64,000 bases of DNA from Hansfordia pulvinata (Eukaryota; Ascomycota; Sordariomycetes; Xylariales): positions 1,116,001 to 1,180,000 of the forward strand of contig BJKQ01000013.1 in assembly GCA_006538405.1 (NCBI GenBank). The letters are read 5' to 3'. Under the pieces are notes generated by a model that was given only the letters and a program-made list of their open reading frames with translations, was not told the origin of the DNA and ran no database searches. The translations under genes and the position numbers were made by a program. Shown here one piece after another: positions 23,433 through 34,351 of this stretch (position 1 is the stretch's first letter; the number at the start of each line of letters is the position of its first letter).

Positions 23433-25679
23433 ATGTTCTACAGCCACGAGAGTAAGCACTCGTCACAACCTGACTACGGAGGCATCTTCGCTAACAGCCC
23501 ACTCCTTTCCTCTAGTCCTGAGTAGCCGCGAGTATGGCGTTGCAACCATTTGGTGAGTAAAGGGAGCTTTGGCGACCCAGACCAACCATGTTCCCCCAGC
23601 CGCTTCTTCAGTCTCACACCCGCGTTACAGGCTGGTGTCTACTTTGGGCATCGGCAAGGTCGGATCCAAGAAAGTCCCAAAGAAAGCCATTCAAGAAGTC
23701 AACGTCGCGAAGGCGTGCAACAAGATAGTCGACCCCGGCGCTCCCATTGCGTTGCGCCTACAAGGCCAACTTCTCCACGGCGTAGCTAGAGTTCACGAAC
23801 GCCAGTGTGATTTCGTGCTTTCCGACGCCCAGAAGGTTTACGCAACCATAAACTTATTCCTCAAGAGCGCTGGAAAGCATTTGGACCCCAAAGCTGCCCA
23901 TAGCCGGTACGTAGTAGAGAGTTGAGCTCCCTGCCACCAAGAGAGCCCCTTCTGACCGGCACTAGCCCCGAGAACTTGGTCATCCACGACGACCCGTCCT
24001 TCTTGCCAAACATGGATCTTCCCAACTTTGAACTCTTCGATGTCGATGCTTTCGTGGCCTCACAGGCTTCGAGAAAGACCTCCTCGCAAATGACACCACG
24101 TGGCAGCTCGGTGTTGGCAGATTCTCAGAGCTCTGCCGGCCGTGTCGACGGCCCGTTCCACCTCGACTTGCATCACTCAGACTCCTCTGTTGTTCAACCT
24201 CCGTCTCAAGGTCCGAAAGGACTGTCTTCAGCGCAGAAGCCGCACGTCGCTGCCGAGGAACACCATTTGACAAACCATGGCGAAGATGGTGAAGTCTTCG
24301 CAGATTGGGGCATCGATATTGATGATGATGGCAACCTCTTCGAAGTGGCTCCGACAGCTCCCGCACCAGGTGATCCCGAAATCCTTCCAGATTCTGATGC
24401 GAACTGGCAATCTGGTCCAGCTGTGACCGGAGGCGAGGGCGCTCAGGCCCAGCAGATTGATGATGGGCTGGTCAACCTTGGCGATGAGTTCCTTCCAGAG
24501 CCGGAGGCGTTTCGAACACGCCAAGCCCACCAGCCGTCCGACCCTTTCCAGAATGACCAACCCAGGGCCCAGAATGGGACTGCAAGACGTGGACGCAAGC
24601 CGCGACGTTTCAACCGAGATGAAGAGCTCCAAGTCTCACGTGGCGCCATCAGAAATTGGCAAGATACCTATTCTGAGAAGTGCTGTTTCAACAAATTCGA
24701 CTCCAAGCCAGTGGCGACGACTTCCAAGCAGGCAAGAGATAACGCCATGCAGCTGACCTTCGGTTTTGGTTTGGGAAGCATTGGCATACCCATGGGCCTC
24801 CCTGGCATCGTCAGCCCTCTGGCAACGACTTTTTCGGGCGATTCTCTTTTCACTGCCATCACAGGGCTCACAGTGCCCAGGGCAGTGACGAAGCGGCGAG
24901 GAAGGCCGCGCAAGGCCTCAGACGCTTTCCCCGATAATGAGGTCGGACGTCGAGTGAAGCCGAGACTTGAAACCGCGGTCGATGATCAGGGACTTGTGCT
25001 GGGCGAGGACGATGCAATCGCCGCCAGCCACGCTGATGACACTGCGCTGGAAGTCGGTCGAGAGATCCAAGAGCCACTCCCTGAGCACCCTTCTTCGGCG
25101 ATGAGATCCCAATGGAACAAAGGCTCGTCGGTGGCTCCAGGGTCATCTGTCGGTGGGCACGGCTCAGCGCAGCGCGCGCGCAGCGTGCAGTCAAGCCCCC
25201 TGGCAGGTCGAGCTGACGCTCAGTATATCGCTCGTCACAGCGACGATGGCCCCATGGATTTCGGCGATGACGGTTTTAGCGCAGGCTTCTCGCAAGACGA
25301 CGCGTTCCATGCGGTGGAGCTGTCTTTGCACGAGGGCCCGCAACGAACCGAAAACACCCAGCAGCAAAATCAAGCTCTGCGCGAGGCCCTGAATAGAGAA
25401 GGCAGGAATTTCATGTCCCTTTTACAAGAGCAGATATCTATCCATGGAGTCCACCGTGACGTCACTCACGCCTCGGACAAAAGTCGCTGGATCAACTTTG
25501 ACGAAGTCTTTCCAGTGGACACCACGGACCATGCAACAGCAGCTCAAGCGTTCTACCATGCGCTCAGCTTGGCTACCAGAGGCAAAATCACACTGGATCA
25601 GCCTTATGGAATTGTCAACGACATCGCGAACAAACAGATTTGGATGGGTACAGAACTCTCCGTATCCATCAACACTTGA
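23433..25679 (+). CDS. REC8: Meiotic cohesin kleisin Rec8
   Basis: Kleisin subunit that closes the Smc1-Smc3 ring and holds sister chromatids together in meiosis. Four exons were rebuilt by eye: 23433-23451, 23516-23552, 23631-23906 and 23966-25679. Every intron starts with GT and ends with AG (63, 78 and 59 nt), with a CTGACC branch in the last. The product is 681 residues. The N-terminus MFYSHEILSSREYGVATIWL continues into a Rad21/Rec8 domain of about 110 residues (NVAKACNKIVDP, IALRLQGQLLHGVARVH). The middle is long, acidic and disordered, with an AT-hook-like basic block (KRRGRPRKA). The end is a winged helix (AQAFYHALSLATRGKI, about residues 620-670). The YGVATIWLV opening favours Rec8 over mitotic Rad21/Scc1. 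Separase sites (ExxR) cannot be assigned safely. Confidence 0.88.
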
Positions 25680-27880
25680 CGCATCTTCCACCGATATTGG
25701 GCCAGTATGACGCCATTGGCAGCTTCGATCGCGCGAAGGCACAACCATATTCCATTCTCTACCAGAAAAACAAGGGAGAGTGTTCACATTTTTTGCTTTT
25801 GCTTCAAACTAACTCGAGCCCCCTAAAGAAGAAGGGGCTCGTTCTTGGCATGGGACGATGCGTTGGGAGACAAGTTTCGTACATCCAGAGGGGGCGGTCC
25901 AGCACCAACTGAATCTGATGACTGACATGGGGTCACTGATTGCTTCGAGCTTGCTGATCCCCCGGCGCACGGGTTCTAGGTCGAGCGCTGGCGGAGATGG
26001 TAGGCAACTGCAGGGGCGGAGGATAGGCGAGGGAGACGGCATGTCCCGGCGTGAGTAAAAATGGGATCAAACGAGAGAAGCAGCCGGCTGGGCAGCTGGA
26101 TTGTATCATAGCTTTGCGCATTAATTAAACCAACTCAGAGCTCCTCAGTCGCGGGGCCGGGCCAGCAACGGCCAGGCTTGTTTGGATGTGCGCACCCAGT
26201 CTCCTTGAGGCTGGAATCGTGGCTAACAACAGGCTCAGTTCCCAATCCAATCCCGTCGCCGCCTTGTCATTCTTCGCCTCCTTCGCCAGCCACCGAAATG
26301 ACAAGTCTTCAGACCTGACCTCTTCGACAGCACCCCGTAACAACGATCGATATTCATCGGGTCCATCACTGCCAACCTTGGCGGTCCTCGCTGGGCGCCG
26401 CGGGGCTTTCAGGCAGGCAGAGGCGGGCCTTTCCCCTTGGCACTGGAACTGAAGCTGGTGCCTGGCCTCGGCTGTGGAACAGGGCAAAGAGGCTCCCGGT
26501 CTGCCACAGATAATTGAATGAATGGCCTCAACGTCCTGGCTGACAGGGATTTGGGGGTAAGGGAAGCCGCCTTCCGCGCTCCGAGGGCCGGCCCAGAGCC
26601 GCCGCTGCCCCTGAGACCCACGTCAGAATCCAAAGTTGCCCGAGGGGCATTGTTATAAGCCGCATGGCAGAGAGAGGGGTGCGATTGAGAATAGGGCTCG
26701 CCATCAGAGCCGGGAAGAGCTTCTGGGCAGTGGATGGACGTGCCCGCAGAGACGGGGCAAGGTGGCGCGCTTCTCGCGTAGGCAGCAGTGCGCCGAGCAG
26801 CAGGGCGCCCACGGGACCCGGCAAAGAACAGCCACGCCAACGACGCACTGACCACTGTCCGTCCGTACGATACATGTATCATTCGTGCCGGTAGGCACAC
26901 CGACATGCCATGGAATCGACAGGTGGCGAGCCCGCCGTGTGGGAGCCTGTGTGTCGTCGGTACAGCATTGCCACCCGCGTGCTCAGATCGCGGCGGAACC
27001 TGTCGCAAGTGCCACACATACAAGCGGCATCATGCTATTTGTTCATGGCAGCTCCACAAACTCACTCGCACGCACCTCGACTCTATATTTATTTACAAAG
27101 CCTATTATTGAGGTAATCCACGCCTCTTGCTGTTGCCCCACAAGGTACGGTGGCATATGGCCGCGAGAAAAGCAAACTGAAGACCACGACAGTCTACAGC
27201 GATAGGTAGAAGCCACACACGTAGGGGGGGGACGAAACCACAAGCGTGATTCAGGAAAGCTCGTCAAGCGAAGGGCAGGTTTTTTCTCTCTTTGTTTCAC
27301 TGCAGAACTCTCTTCTGAAAGGGCCGCCGCAGTCTGTTCACTCAAGTCTATCGAGCCTTTTGTCTGTGGTAGGTAGGTAGCCACAGTGGCACCGGCCAAC
27401 GTGAATAGACACTGAGCCAGGCGGCTCCGCACAGAGACGTCCACAAAAGAAAAATGGAGGATTTAGGAGAGAACTATTCGTTGCGCGGCCGATTGTGAGT
27501 TAGTTGCCTCCCGGGACGTGTCACCCGTCGACTGTGTTGGCACGTGCTAGCCACATACGACCGAATGCTTTTACGACCGAAGGCCGCCTCCGGGGATATC
27601 AAGACAGTGCGATCTATAGTAGCAGAGCCTGAGGAGGCTCCAAGAAACAAACATCAAAGGGCGGCGCCAAGTAGAGGCTCGTTGTGATGGCGAATGCGTG
27701 CGTGCCTGGTGCTCCGCAGCCCGAGTATATAGGTCTTGAAGCGCCGTGCTGGGAGTGTCACATAGTAACACACAGGAAGCATCAGCGACCTCGGCCCTCT
27801 CGTTTCCAACACATTTCTGACCTCGGCCCTCAGCCCACACACTGCGTGACTCGCCCTCGACACTCGGAGACAGTGCAGCC
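25680..27880. promoter_or_regulatory. Intergenic: REC8 3' flank and small secreted protein promoter
   Basis: No convincing gene in 2.2 kb. A 204-codon minus frame at 26409-27023 lacks domain signal and has codon use unlike the neighbours. Confidence 0.5.
27726..27731 (+). promoter_or_regulatory. Possible TATA box of the small secreted protein gene
   Basis: TATATA in GAGTATATAGG, 150 nt upstream of the ATG at 27881. Confidence 0.4.
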
Positions 27881-28405
27881 ATGCAGATCAGCCAGGCACT
27901 TTTCGCCCTCATCGGCAGCGGGGCCGCTCTCGCTCTGGTCACTCCGGACAAGGGCCAGGGCGGGCTGAGCCCGGCCGGCAACGGCGCTCTGTTCGCGGCC
28001 CCCACGGGGATCTCCGGCTCCAAGGGAGTCCACAGGCGCTCCGGCTCCGGCGGCGACCCAAGCCGCATGATCCAGGCGCGGTACACGGGCAGCCAAGCCA
28101 AGGTCTATATGGTCATCTTCTGGCTTTCCACGGAGCGGAAGAAGTATTTCGAACAGTGGGAGGAAAGGTGGATCAAGAGGCGGAACGCCATGCTGCAAGC
28201 GGCCCGCCGCTACGGCGTGTTGGACGACGACGATATCGCGGAATTCTTCACCACCAACAAAGAAGAGCCCACCAAGGAACAGTATAGTATTGCCCAGAGG
28301 GCAGTCACCCAAAAAGAATACGAAGAGTGGCAATGGATGCTGAGCAGAGGAACCTGGCAGCTTCATAATCTTGACCCTGACGAACTATGGACCGGTGCGG
28401 ACTAA
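27881..28405 (+). CDS. Small secreted protein, function unknown
   Basis: A 174-residue single-exon protein. Residues 1-20 (MQISQALFALIGSGAALALV) look like a signal peptide with a hydrophobic core and small residues near the cleavage site. A Gly/Pro-rich stretch follows, with a dibasic HRR at about 50-52 that could be a Kex2 site, so residues before it may be a pro-segment. The rest (about 60-174) is charged and helical, rich in W, R, K and E, with no cysteine pairs (KYFEQWEERWIKRR; EYEEWQWMLSRGTW). I do not recognise a family. A TATA box and good ATG context support expression. Size, secretion signal and lack of a domain fit an effector-type secreted protein, but that is inference only. Confidence 0.7.
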   Translation: MQISQALFALIGSGAALALVTPDKGQGGLSPAGNGALFAAPTGISGSKGVHRRSGSGGDPSRMIQARYTGSQAKVYMVIFWLSTERKKYFEQWEERWIKRRNAMLQAARRYGVLDDDDIAEFFTTNKEEPTKEQYSIAQRAVTQKEYEEWQWMLSRGTWQLHNLDPDELWTGAD

Positions 28406-29216
28406 GTCTGGAAATGGGCTCCTCGGGGCTCCACCGGTTCGGGAATGGGGTCACAAGACAAGGCAGAAGGGGCAAAATAGAAGATCACACATCTTGGAGT
28501 GGATAGATAGACGGGGAAGCCAAGGGGGGGAGAAGAGAGGAGTATCGGGCGGCGTAGGTGGTGGTCACGGGGGTGTCTTGAGTCGGGCCCAGCCGACGAC
28601 ACTCCTGGTTGGATCTGGATCAAGGTGGTAGTATACCGCACCGGCACAGCTCACAGAATCGGGACACTGGCTGCAAGTTACATAATGTAACCCTTAGGTG
28701 GTCATACCTCGTCGGGGCCATACATGCATTCATTCACTCTGTAGACTATCCGCAAGCCATGTACATCACGGGTGAGCGCTCCCTCGCGCAGCATGTACTC
28801 CTGTGCCTCGGTCCGGACTCCGATCATGTTCCCAATGTTGTAGCCCTCACTAGGGCCGGAAACCACGAGATCATGCTTCTCGCCCCCCCAGAGAACTCAC
28901 CGATGAATTGCTCCACCCCAACGTGTGCAGCGGTCTGGGAATTCCCATTGACCCAGCGAAGCCGGGGTTTATCAAAGACCAGCGCAACAGTACGGTCACG
29001 GCTTCGGCGCCGTGCTTGGGGGCCGATTTGCTCAGGGCAAACAGGATCGCCTTTCTGGGTCGTAACGCTCTAGGCTATAGGTCTTCGGGCTTCAGTCTCA
29101 AAGCTCTCGACACATGGATGGCGAGACTTGCTCGATTCGGCTGACTGAAGACGGGTCGTTACCTAGGTAGGCCGCATTCTTTGTGTGGATTTCAGTGGCG
29201 TGGTTGTCTACCTTGT
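28406..29216. other. Convergent gap, small secreted protein and MRS6
   Basis: No intact gene. It contains the doubtful minus-strand coding relic described at 28702-29056. The remainder is purine-rich (about 28511-28560) or featureless. Confidence 0.4.
28702..29056 (-). pseudogene. Possible broken coding segment, family not recognised
   Basis: Minus-strand reading gives two protein-like stretches in different frames with GC-rich third positions. The upstream one reads KAILFALSKSAPKHGAEAVT. The downstream one reads HDLVVSGPSEGYNIGNMIGV, continues through TEAQEYMLREGALTRD and stops at 28704-28702. They are separated by a run of seven G (C at 28883-28889) and stop codons. No start codon or clear splice sites join them. 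It could be a degraded gene, a gene with an indel error, or chance. I do not recognise a family with certainty. Confidence 0.25.
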
Positions 29217-31216
29217 TTACTCAACAATGTCGTCGTCGTCTTCGCCCACGCCCTCGCGGTCCTGAAACACCATGTACTCCACCTCGTCACCCGCTTCTCT
29301 TGCCTCCCTCTCCTCCGGCTGTCCTGTCGCGACCTGCTCACCACGCCCGCCCGGTCCTGCAACGAGCTCCCATGCCTCGCGCACCGCGCCCAGTTGCGCG
29401 TCGTCGAAAGCGAGGGAGAGAGACGGGACTGGGAACGTGAAGAGCGCTGGGGTGGCATGGGCGGCGTCTCGCGACTGCGTTGGACCGTCTGCCTTGTCCG
29501 TTTCGACAGTACCTTCACCCTGTTCGTAACGCAGCTTGTATAAGCTGAGAGGGGGGTGCCCGTCGTCGGCCGACAGGACTGCAGCTTGCAAGAGGGCGTC
29601 TAGCGCACTGTCCAGGAGCTGCGAAGAGGTTGGCGTAGTCGTTGTTGAGGTGGTGAGATAAACGACGCCTGGAATTTGTTAGTCTTTTATGACTCTTTGC
29701 AGGGTTATGGAGAAAGAAGGAGTAGACGAGGGGACGGTAGTGTGCTCAATCACGATGCTCAGAGCTTGAACTTTTCGTCAAAGCGAAAGCTCAGACAATG
29801 TAGATAAGTAATTTTTTGTTGGCTCATCATGGCAATGACTCGGGCGGCAACCAAATGATGGCAGACGGCGGGACAGCTTCGTCACTTGGTAAAGAATGAG
29901 ACGCTTACATTGGCCTTGAGGGCATTCGCCTGTATCGGCCGAGTGGACAAAGGCGTAGATGGGATGTTCGGACGCAGCGCCCTCCGCGAGAACGGTTCCA
30001 GTCGGAAACGCAACCACTGCCACCGCGGGGGTTGGGGCGCCCTCGACTGATGTCTCGAACAAGCTGGGCAGGGTGGAATTGACGACTGCGACGAGCCTGC
30101 TGATCGAGCGCGAACCCTCAGCGCGCTCGCTCTGCGACGTGACGAGTGCCGCCGTCTCGACCTTCAACTCATTGGAGAGCGCCAAAGAAAGCCGCCCGTC
30201 ATTGGCATCGCCATCGGTCTTCATGCTTGTCCCCAGCATGTAAATGCCGCCCCCGACGGCGCCTGCCCGGCAAGCCACCTGGGCAACCTCAGACAGGCCA
30301 CCCCATTTAGGATATACGGCGCAGAACCCGGGGCCGAAGAGACCGGTAGAGGTCAGGTGGCGGTGAAGGGTGGCGAGGCCTTGGCCGACAGGGACATCGT
30401 CGTCGAGCGCCAGCGTCAGCGCAAGGATGTACCTTTTCAGCGTGTCGTCCAGGTTGAACTCGCTGCCGAGGAAGCCGGCGAGAGGCTTGTCAGCATGGCC
30501 TTGCCAGGCGGCCTTCTGCTCTTCCGAGTCGTAGTCGGCCACGAATTTGAGGAACTTCATCAGCGACCGCTTGGAGCGGATAGGGATCGCCTTGTTGGCG
30601 AAGATGTCCTCGCGGCTGCTGGGGACGCGCGCCAGCTTGTCCTGGGCGCCCGAGGCCGCTCCATCGTACACGAAAAACGCGCCCACGGCAAGGAACTCGA
30701 TCTGTCTGAAGGCCCGGGAAGACACGAGCTGCGACAACAGCAGCGATCGTGTGTGGATGATCTGGGGCGCCAAGGCCAGCGCGTACGCCCTGGGCGCGGC
30801 AAGGCCGTTGGCCTGCGCTTCGGGATGCTGCCAGGTGCTCGCGTCTCGGAATATAGCCGAAACTTCACGGTGCGCGTTTGACGAAGCCCAGGTGTCCGCC
30901 TCGCTCAAAGTGAAAGCTGCCTCGTGCTCGCCGTAGTAGTGGTTGGGGTCGAGATGAAGAATGCGCTTCTTGGACCGCGAAAGGGCTCTTCAGCGCGGCA
31001 GGAGCAGCGGCGGAAGCAGGCTGGCGTCAGTCAGAATAATCTTGGAGAGACAGCGCCAAGCCAGGCCACACTGCCGTCTCGCCGACTCGCCGTGGGTAGG
31101 GCGAGGAACAGACTCGAGGAGGAGCATGGATACGGTGCTTACAGGGCAAGAAGCGATTGCTGCAGGCCAGTGCCGCATATTGCCACGTCCCAGGGCTCAT
31201 CATCCAGAGACTCCAT
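29217..31216 (-). CDS. MRS6: Rab escort protein (Rab geranylgeranyltransferase component A)
   Basis: Presents newly made Rab GTPases to geranylgeranyltransferase II and delivers the lipidated product to membranes. Three exons were rebuilt by eye: 31216-31143, 30987-29909 and 29668-29217 (534 residues). Exon 1 encodes MESLDDEPWDVAICGTGLQQ plus SLLA, the GDI/REP dinucleotide-like signature, and ends at a GTAAGC donor. Exon 2 resumes with LALSRSKKRILHLDPNHYYG, the conserved second block, after an AAG acceptor. It continues through YALALAPQIIHTRSLLLSQL and the core Gly-rich segment (CRAGAVGGGIYMLG). The second intron has a GTAAGC donor (29908) and a GACTAAC branch. Exon 3 is a divergent, acidic C-terminus ending VGEDDDDIVE. 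The length fits fungal REP rather than the shorter GDI. Exon 1 was not obvious from the long open frame alone. Confidence 0.9.
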
Positions 31217-31854
31217 CTTGTGATCCGAGTCTCTCCGGCAGGCGACGGCGTTTGGGAGACCCAGTGAGGGCGAGGGGCAGCGAATGACGCTCGCGTTTGA
31301 TGATGGCTCATGTCAAGTCGAAACTCCAGTGACGGCCCTCGCCACCCCACCACGGCACATGTGAAGTGACTGGAGCTGGAGCTAAATACACCCGAGTAGT
31401 CCCTGTGATAAATCGACGGGGTGGGCATCGCTGCTGACGCACAGACCACTCGCAGCAGCGACGGGAGGACGTACATTATTTCTCCCACGCGGCTCCACCG
31501 TCGCGAATTTCTCTCCTTTTCCTCCTCAACCACCCGCTTGCCTACCATCCAGCTTTTCTGCTGCTGCCTTCGGGCTGTCAACAAACAGTTTTGCCGGCAT
31601 TCGAGCTGTCTTTCAGTAGACAGCTTCTCGGCGAGCGGCAGAACGAATCGTCGTCCCGTATCTACTGTCCTGGATTCTAAACCTGATAGGATAGTTCGAA
31701 GGGTTGATACATCATGAGCCGCATCACGCCCATCGGCAAGACAAGACTCGACGTGCCACGAACGACCGGTCTTTTGGCCAAAGCCAGTCTTTTCTGACGG
31801 CCTTGAATATCTCATTAGCTAGTCCGCTGACGCCTGCCTCCTTGGCTCGGATGT
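31217..31854. promoter_or_regulatory. Intergenic: MRS6 promoter and NADAR 3' flank
   Basis: No gene seen in 638 nt between two minus-strand genes. Confidence 0.5.
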
Positions 31855-32439
31855 CTACGGTCCGTCTGTAGCATTCTCCGCCTCGTCCTCTGGTAACTCG
31901 CGCAGCCGCGTGCGCACCCGTGATATGGCCTTGCCCAGGAGATTCTGGCCCCAATTGTCCCGGTGGTTGCCGGCAGCCGATGCACGGTAACCGATGCCCC
32001 AGATGCGGTCGAAAGGGCTGGCCTCGACGATCTCGCGATTGCCCGTCGCCAGCAACTGCCGCCTCACCTCGTCGCCGCTCGTGAACTTGCGCCAGCACCC
32101 CTCCTCGACCACTTGCTCCTTGTGCTGGTCCCAGAGCGCGGCGTCGAAGCCGACTACCTTGCGGCCCAGTGCTTTGCACTTTCTCGGGTTGCTGCCTTGC
32201 TTGAGCACCTGCCTGGCGGTCTGGTCATCGTTGAAGAGGACTGCTTTGGCGTACATCATGTACTGCTCAGTGCACGCGAATCTGTGACTATCGGTCTCGG
32301 GGCCGTTGCCCCGGAACCCTGCAAGTATGCTCTCGCGCGTGGGCAGCGGAGCTTCGAAGGGCAGGGGGTACCAATTGGAGCAAAAGTCGGCACTCGTGTA
32401 GAAGTAAAAGGGCTCGGGATCGCGCGAAACGCTTGCCAT
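31855..32439 (-). CDS. NADAR-family protein (YbiA/DUF1768, probable N-glycosidase)
   Basis: A 194-residue single-exon protein starting MASVSRDPEPFYFYTSADFC at 32439. It matches the NADAR/YbiA-like fold: an N-terminal FYF...FSNWYP-type block (here DFCSNWYPLPFE), the SHRFACTEQYMMYAKAVLFN segment, then GRKVVGFDAALWDQHK and a C-terminal IWGIGY ... NWGQNLLGKAI block. All are in the standard order and length. Family members in bacteria and plants hydrolyse N-glycosidic bonds of damaged riboflavin-pathway intermediates, and some remove ADP-ribose from guanine in DNA. The role of fungal copies is not known to me. Compared with the family consensus, the first block reads CSNWYP rather than FSNFYP. No neighbour suggests a pathway. 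Confidence 0.85.
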   Translation of the reverse strand: MASVSRDPEPFYFYTSADFCSNWYPLPFEAPLPTRESILAGFRGNGPETDSHRFACTEQYMMYAKAVLFNDDQTARQVLKQGSNPRKCKALGRKVVGFDAALWDQHKEQVVEEGCWRKFTSGDEVRRQLLATGNREIVEASPFDRIWGIGYRASAAGNHRDNWGQNLLGKAISRVRTRLRELPEDEAENATDGP

Positions 32440-34351
32440 GGCACCGGCGGTTGGCCTCTTGTTGTGTGGGTATGCGTGCTCGTATCGTGGGAACTGAATT
32501 GACAGGCTGAGGAACCCACTGGAAACCGTGGTCGCTCTGCAGAATCGTCTGGCTGGTTTGCTTGACCTGAAATTGTTGTAGCATACAATTCGTGCGTACC
32601 TACGGATAAATGTAGGGAGCCCAGGATAGGTTGGGTATTCATACACCTGATGACCCTAGCGTTCTTGTATTCGGAGGGCAAACAAGTCTTGACCGCCGAA
32701 GGGGAAAGTGGCATCCCGCGTGGCCGCGCTGAGTCACGCCGCAGCCGTCACGCCGCCACGCATCCGCATTTTAACGGCAGTTGCCCCTACGGTTGTTTTC
32801 TGAGCGTCTCTCTGTCTGTTGCTCGGCCGCTCGAGCAGTACACAGCGCGCTGCGATGCGGTTGGCAACAGTCGGGATGAAGGTGGCGAAGTATAGTAGGT
32901 ACCTTACAGCGTGGGCGAACGGGGATCGGATGCATGGGCTGATGCTGTACGAGCACCTCCAGTTGCTGGCAAGGCTGACGAGGCTGGTGAGGGATAGCCA
33001 CGTCTGCCCTTGATGGGCTTCAATGTGCAGCGAGACGGAGGTGGATGATTCACACCGGGGACGGATAGACTGTGCGTTAGGTACTCGTATATGAGGCAAG
33101 TACATGTATGTACCTGGTCCGAGTTGAAACCCAGCAAACACGCAGAGGTGAGGTGGTGGCGGGGGGCCGCCTGGGACGAGACTTGGAGGCTGGCACGGTC
33201 GGGTCTCCACCTCACATCCGTGGGCGCCAGGCGGGTTTCTCGTGTGCGCAAGCGACGGGAAGCTACCCCGCACCCGCACCAGCTGGTGGACGCTCCCATG
33301 ATGCTTTCTCCAACAACGATGCGCGGGCACGTGAGCTACCTCCCATGGATGTACAAGCGTCCGCCAGGTGGATTTCAAGTGTTTAGGTATTGCCTGAGGC
33401 CCGTTGTACGGCCTCCGAGTGTCCCGGCGCCCGGTGCCTGAGCTGATTGATGGGCAGGACGACCTCCCTTGACCTGCGAAACCTCCTCACCTTTCCACCG
33501 GGTGTACGAGCAGCCTTGTGACAAACGCACGATCCTACTATCGTGCTATGGTGAGATGTATTAGCTGCACATAGTGACGACGCTGACCTGACTGTCGAGA
33601 CGAAGCTGTCTGGACGAGGGGGCTCGACTGCAGTGGAGGCTGGCGAGCTTGGTCGAACCAATGGAATAGACTCGGCGCTGGTTGGCCGGCGCGGGCCAGG
33701 CTGGACTGGGCTCGCCCGCAAAGGCCAGAACGGACCAATGCGAGCCACGGATCGAATCCAATCCAACGGCGGGGATTCCCACCAGTCCAATCGATGGCAG
33801 TTGCACTCGGCTTTGCTCTGGCTGTTGACGCGACCGCTGACCGCCGACCGCCCCTGCCTGCCTGCCGTGCCTGCCTTGCCGTGCAGTACCTCACGAATAG
33901 GTACTCGTATTGGAAGGGCGTCAGTCCGGGCTGGGCGCTTGCCTTGTCCCTTCTCGTCAGGTCTTGTCTCGTCAGGTCTTGGCCCGTCTCCGGTCATTCC
34001 TGCCGCCGATTGTGTCATTCCCTCCCTTTGTCTCGCCACCTTCCCTCGACCTGACATGCTCCTGCGTCTTCTCGTCTTTTCTCCCTTTTCCAAGCTTCAG
34101 CTCCCAGCTCCCAGCTTTGCCTCTGCTCTCCACTGCCGCTCAGAGCTGCTCACGACATCGTTCCCGCCAGGCCCACCACACGTCACTTGCACGTGTCGAC
34201 GGCCCCCGCTCCCACCTCAGACCGCCAGCAGGCCCCCCACCAAGCTCTCTCGCCCGCCCTCTTTCGGCCTTCCCAGCGGAGCCCGTCGCTTTCGCCGCCC
34301 GCTGGCACGGCAGCATCTTCGTTCACAACCTCGCCCTCTTGAACAGCAACC
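32440..34351. promoter_or_regulatory. Divergent intergenic region, NADAR and ALO1 promoters
   Basis: No gene seen in 1.9 kb. TACTCGTA copies start at 33082 and 33902. The last 350 nt are pyrimidine-rich, as expected of a fungal leader. Confidence 0.5.

Noticed and set aside
26409..27023. 204-codon minus-strand frame
   Set aside because: Composition unlike verified genes here and no recognisable motif.
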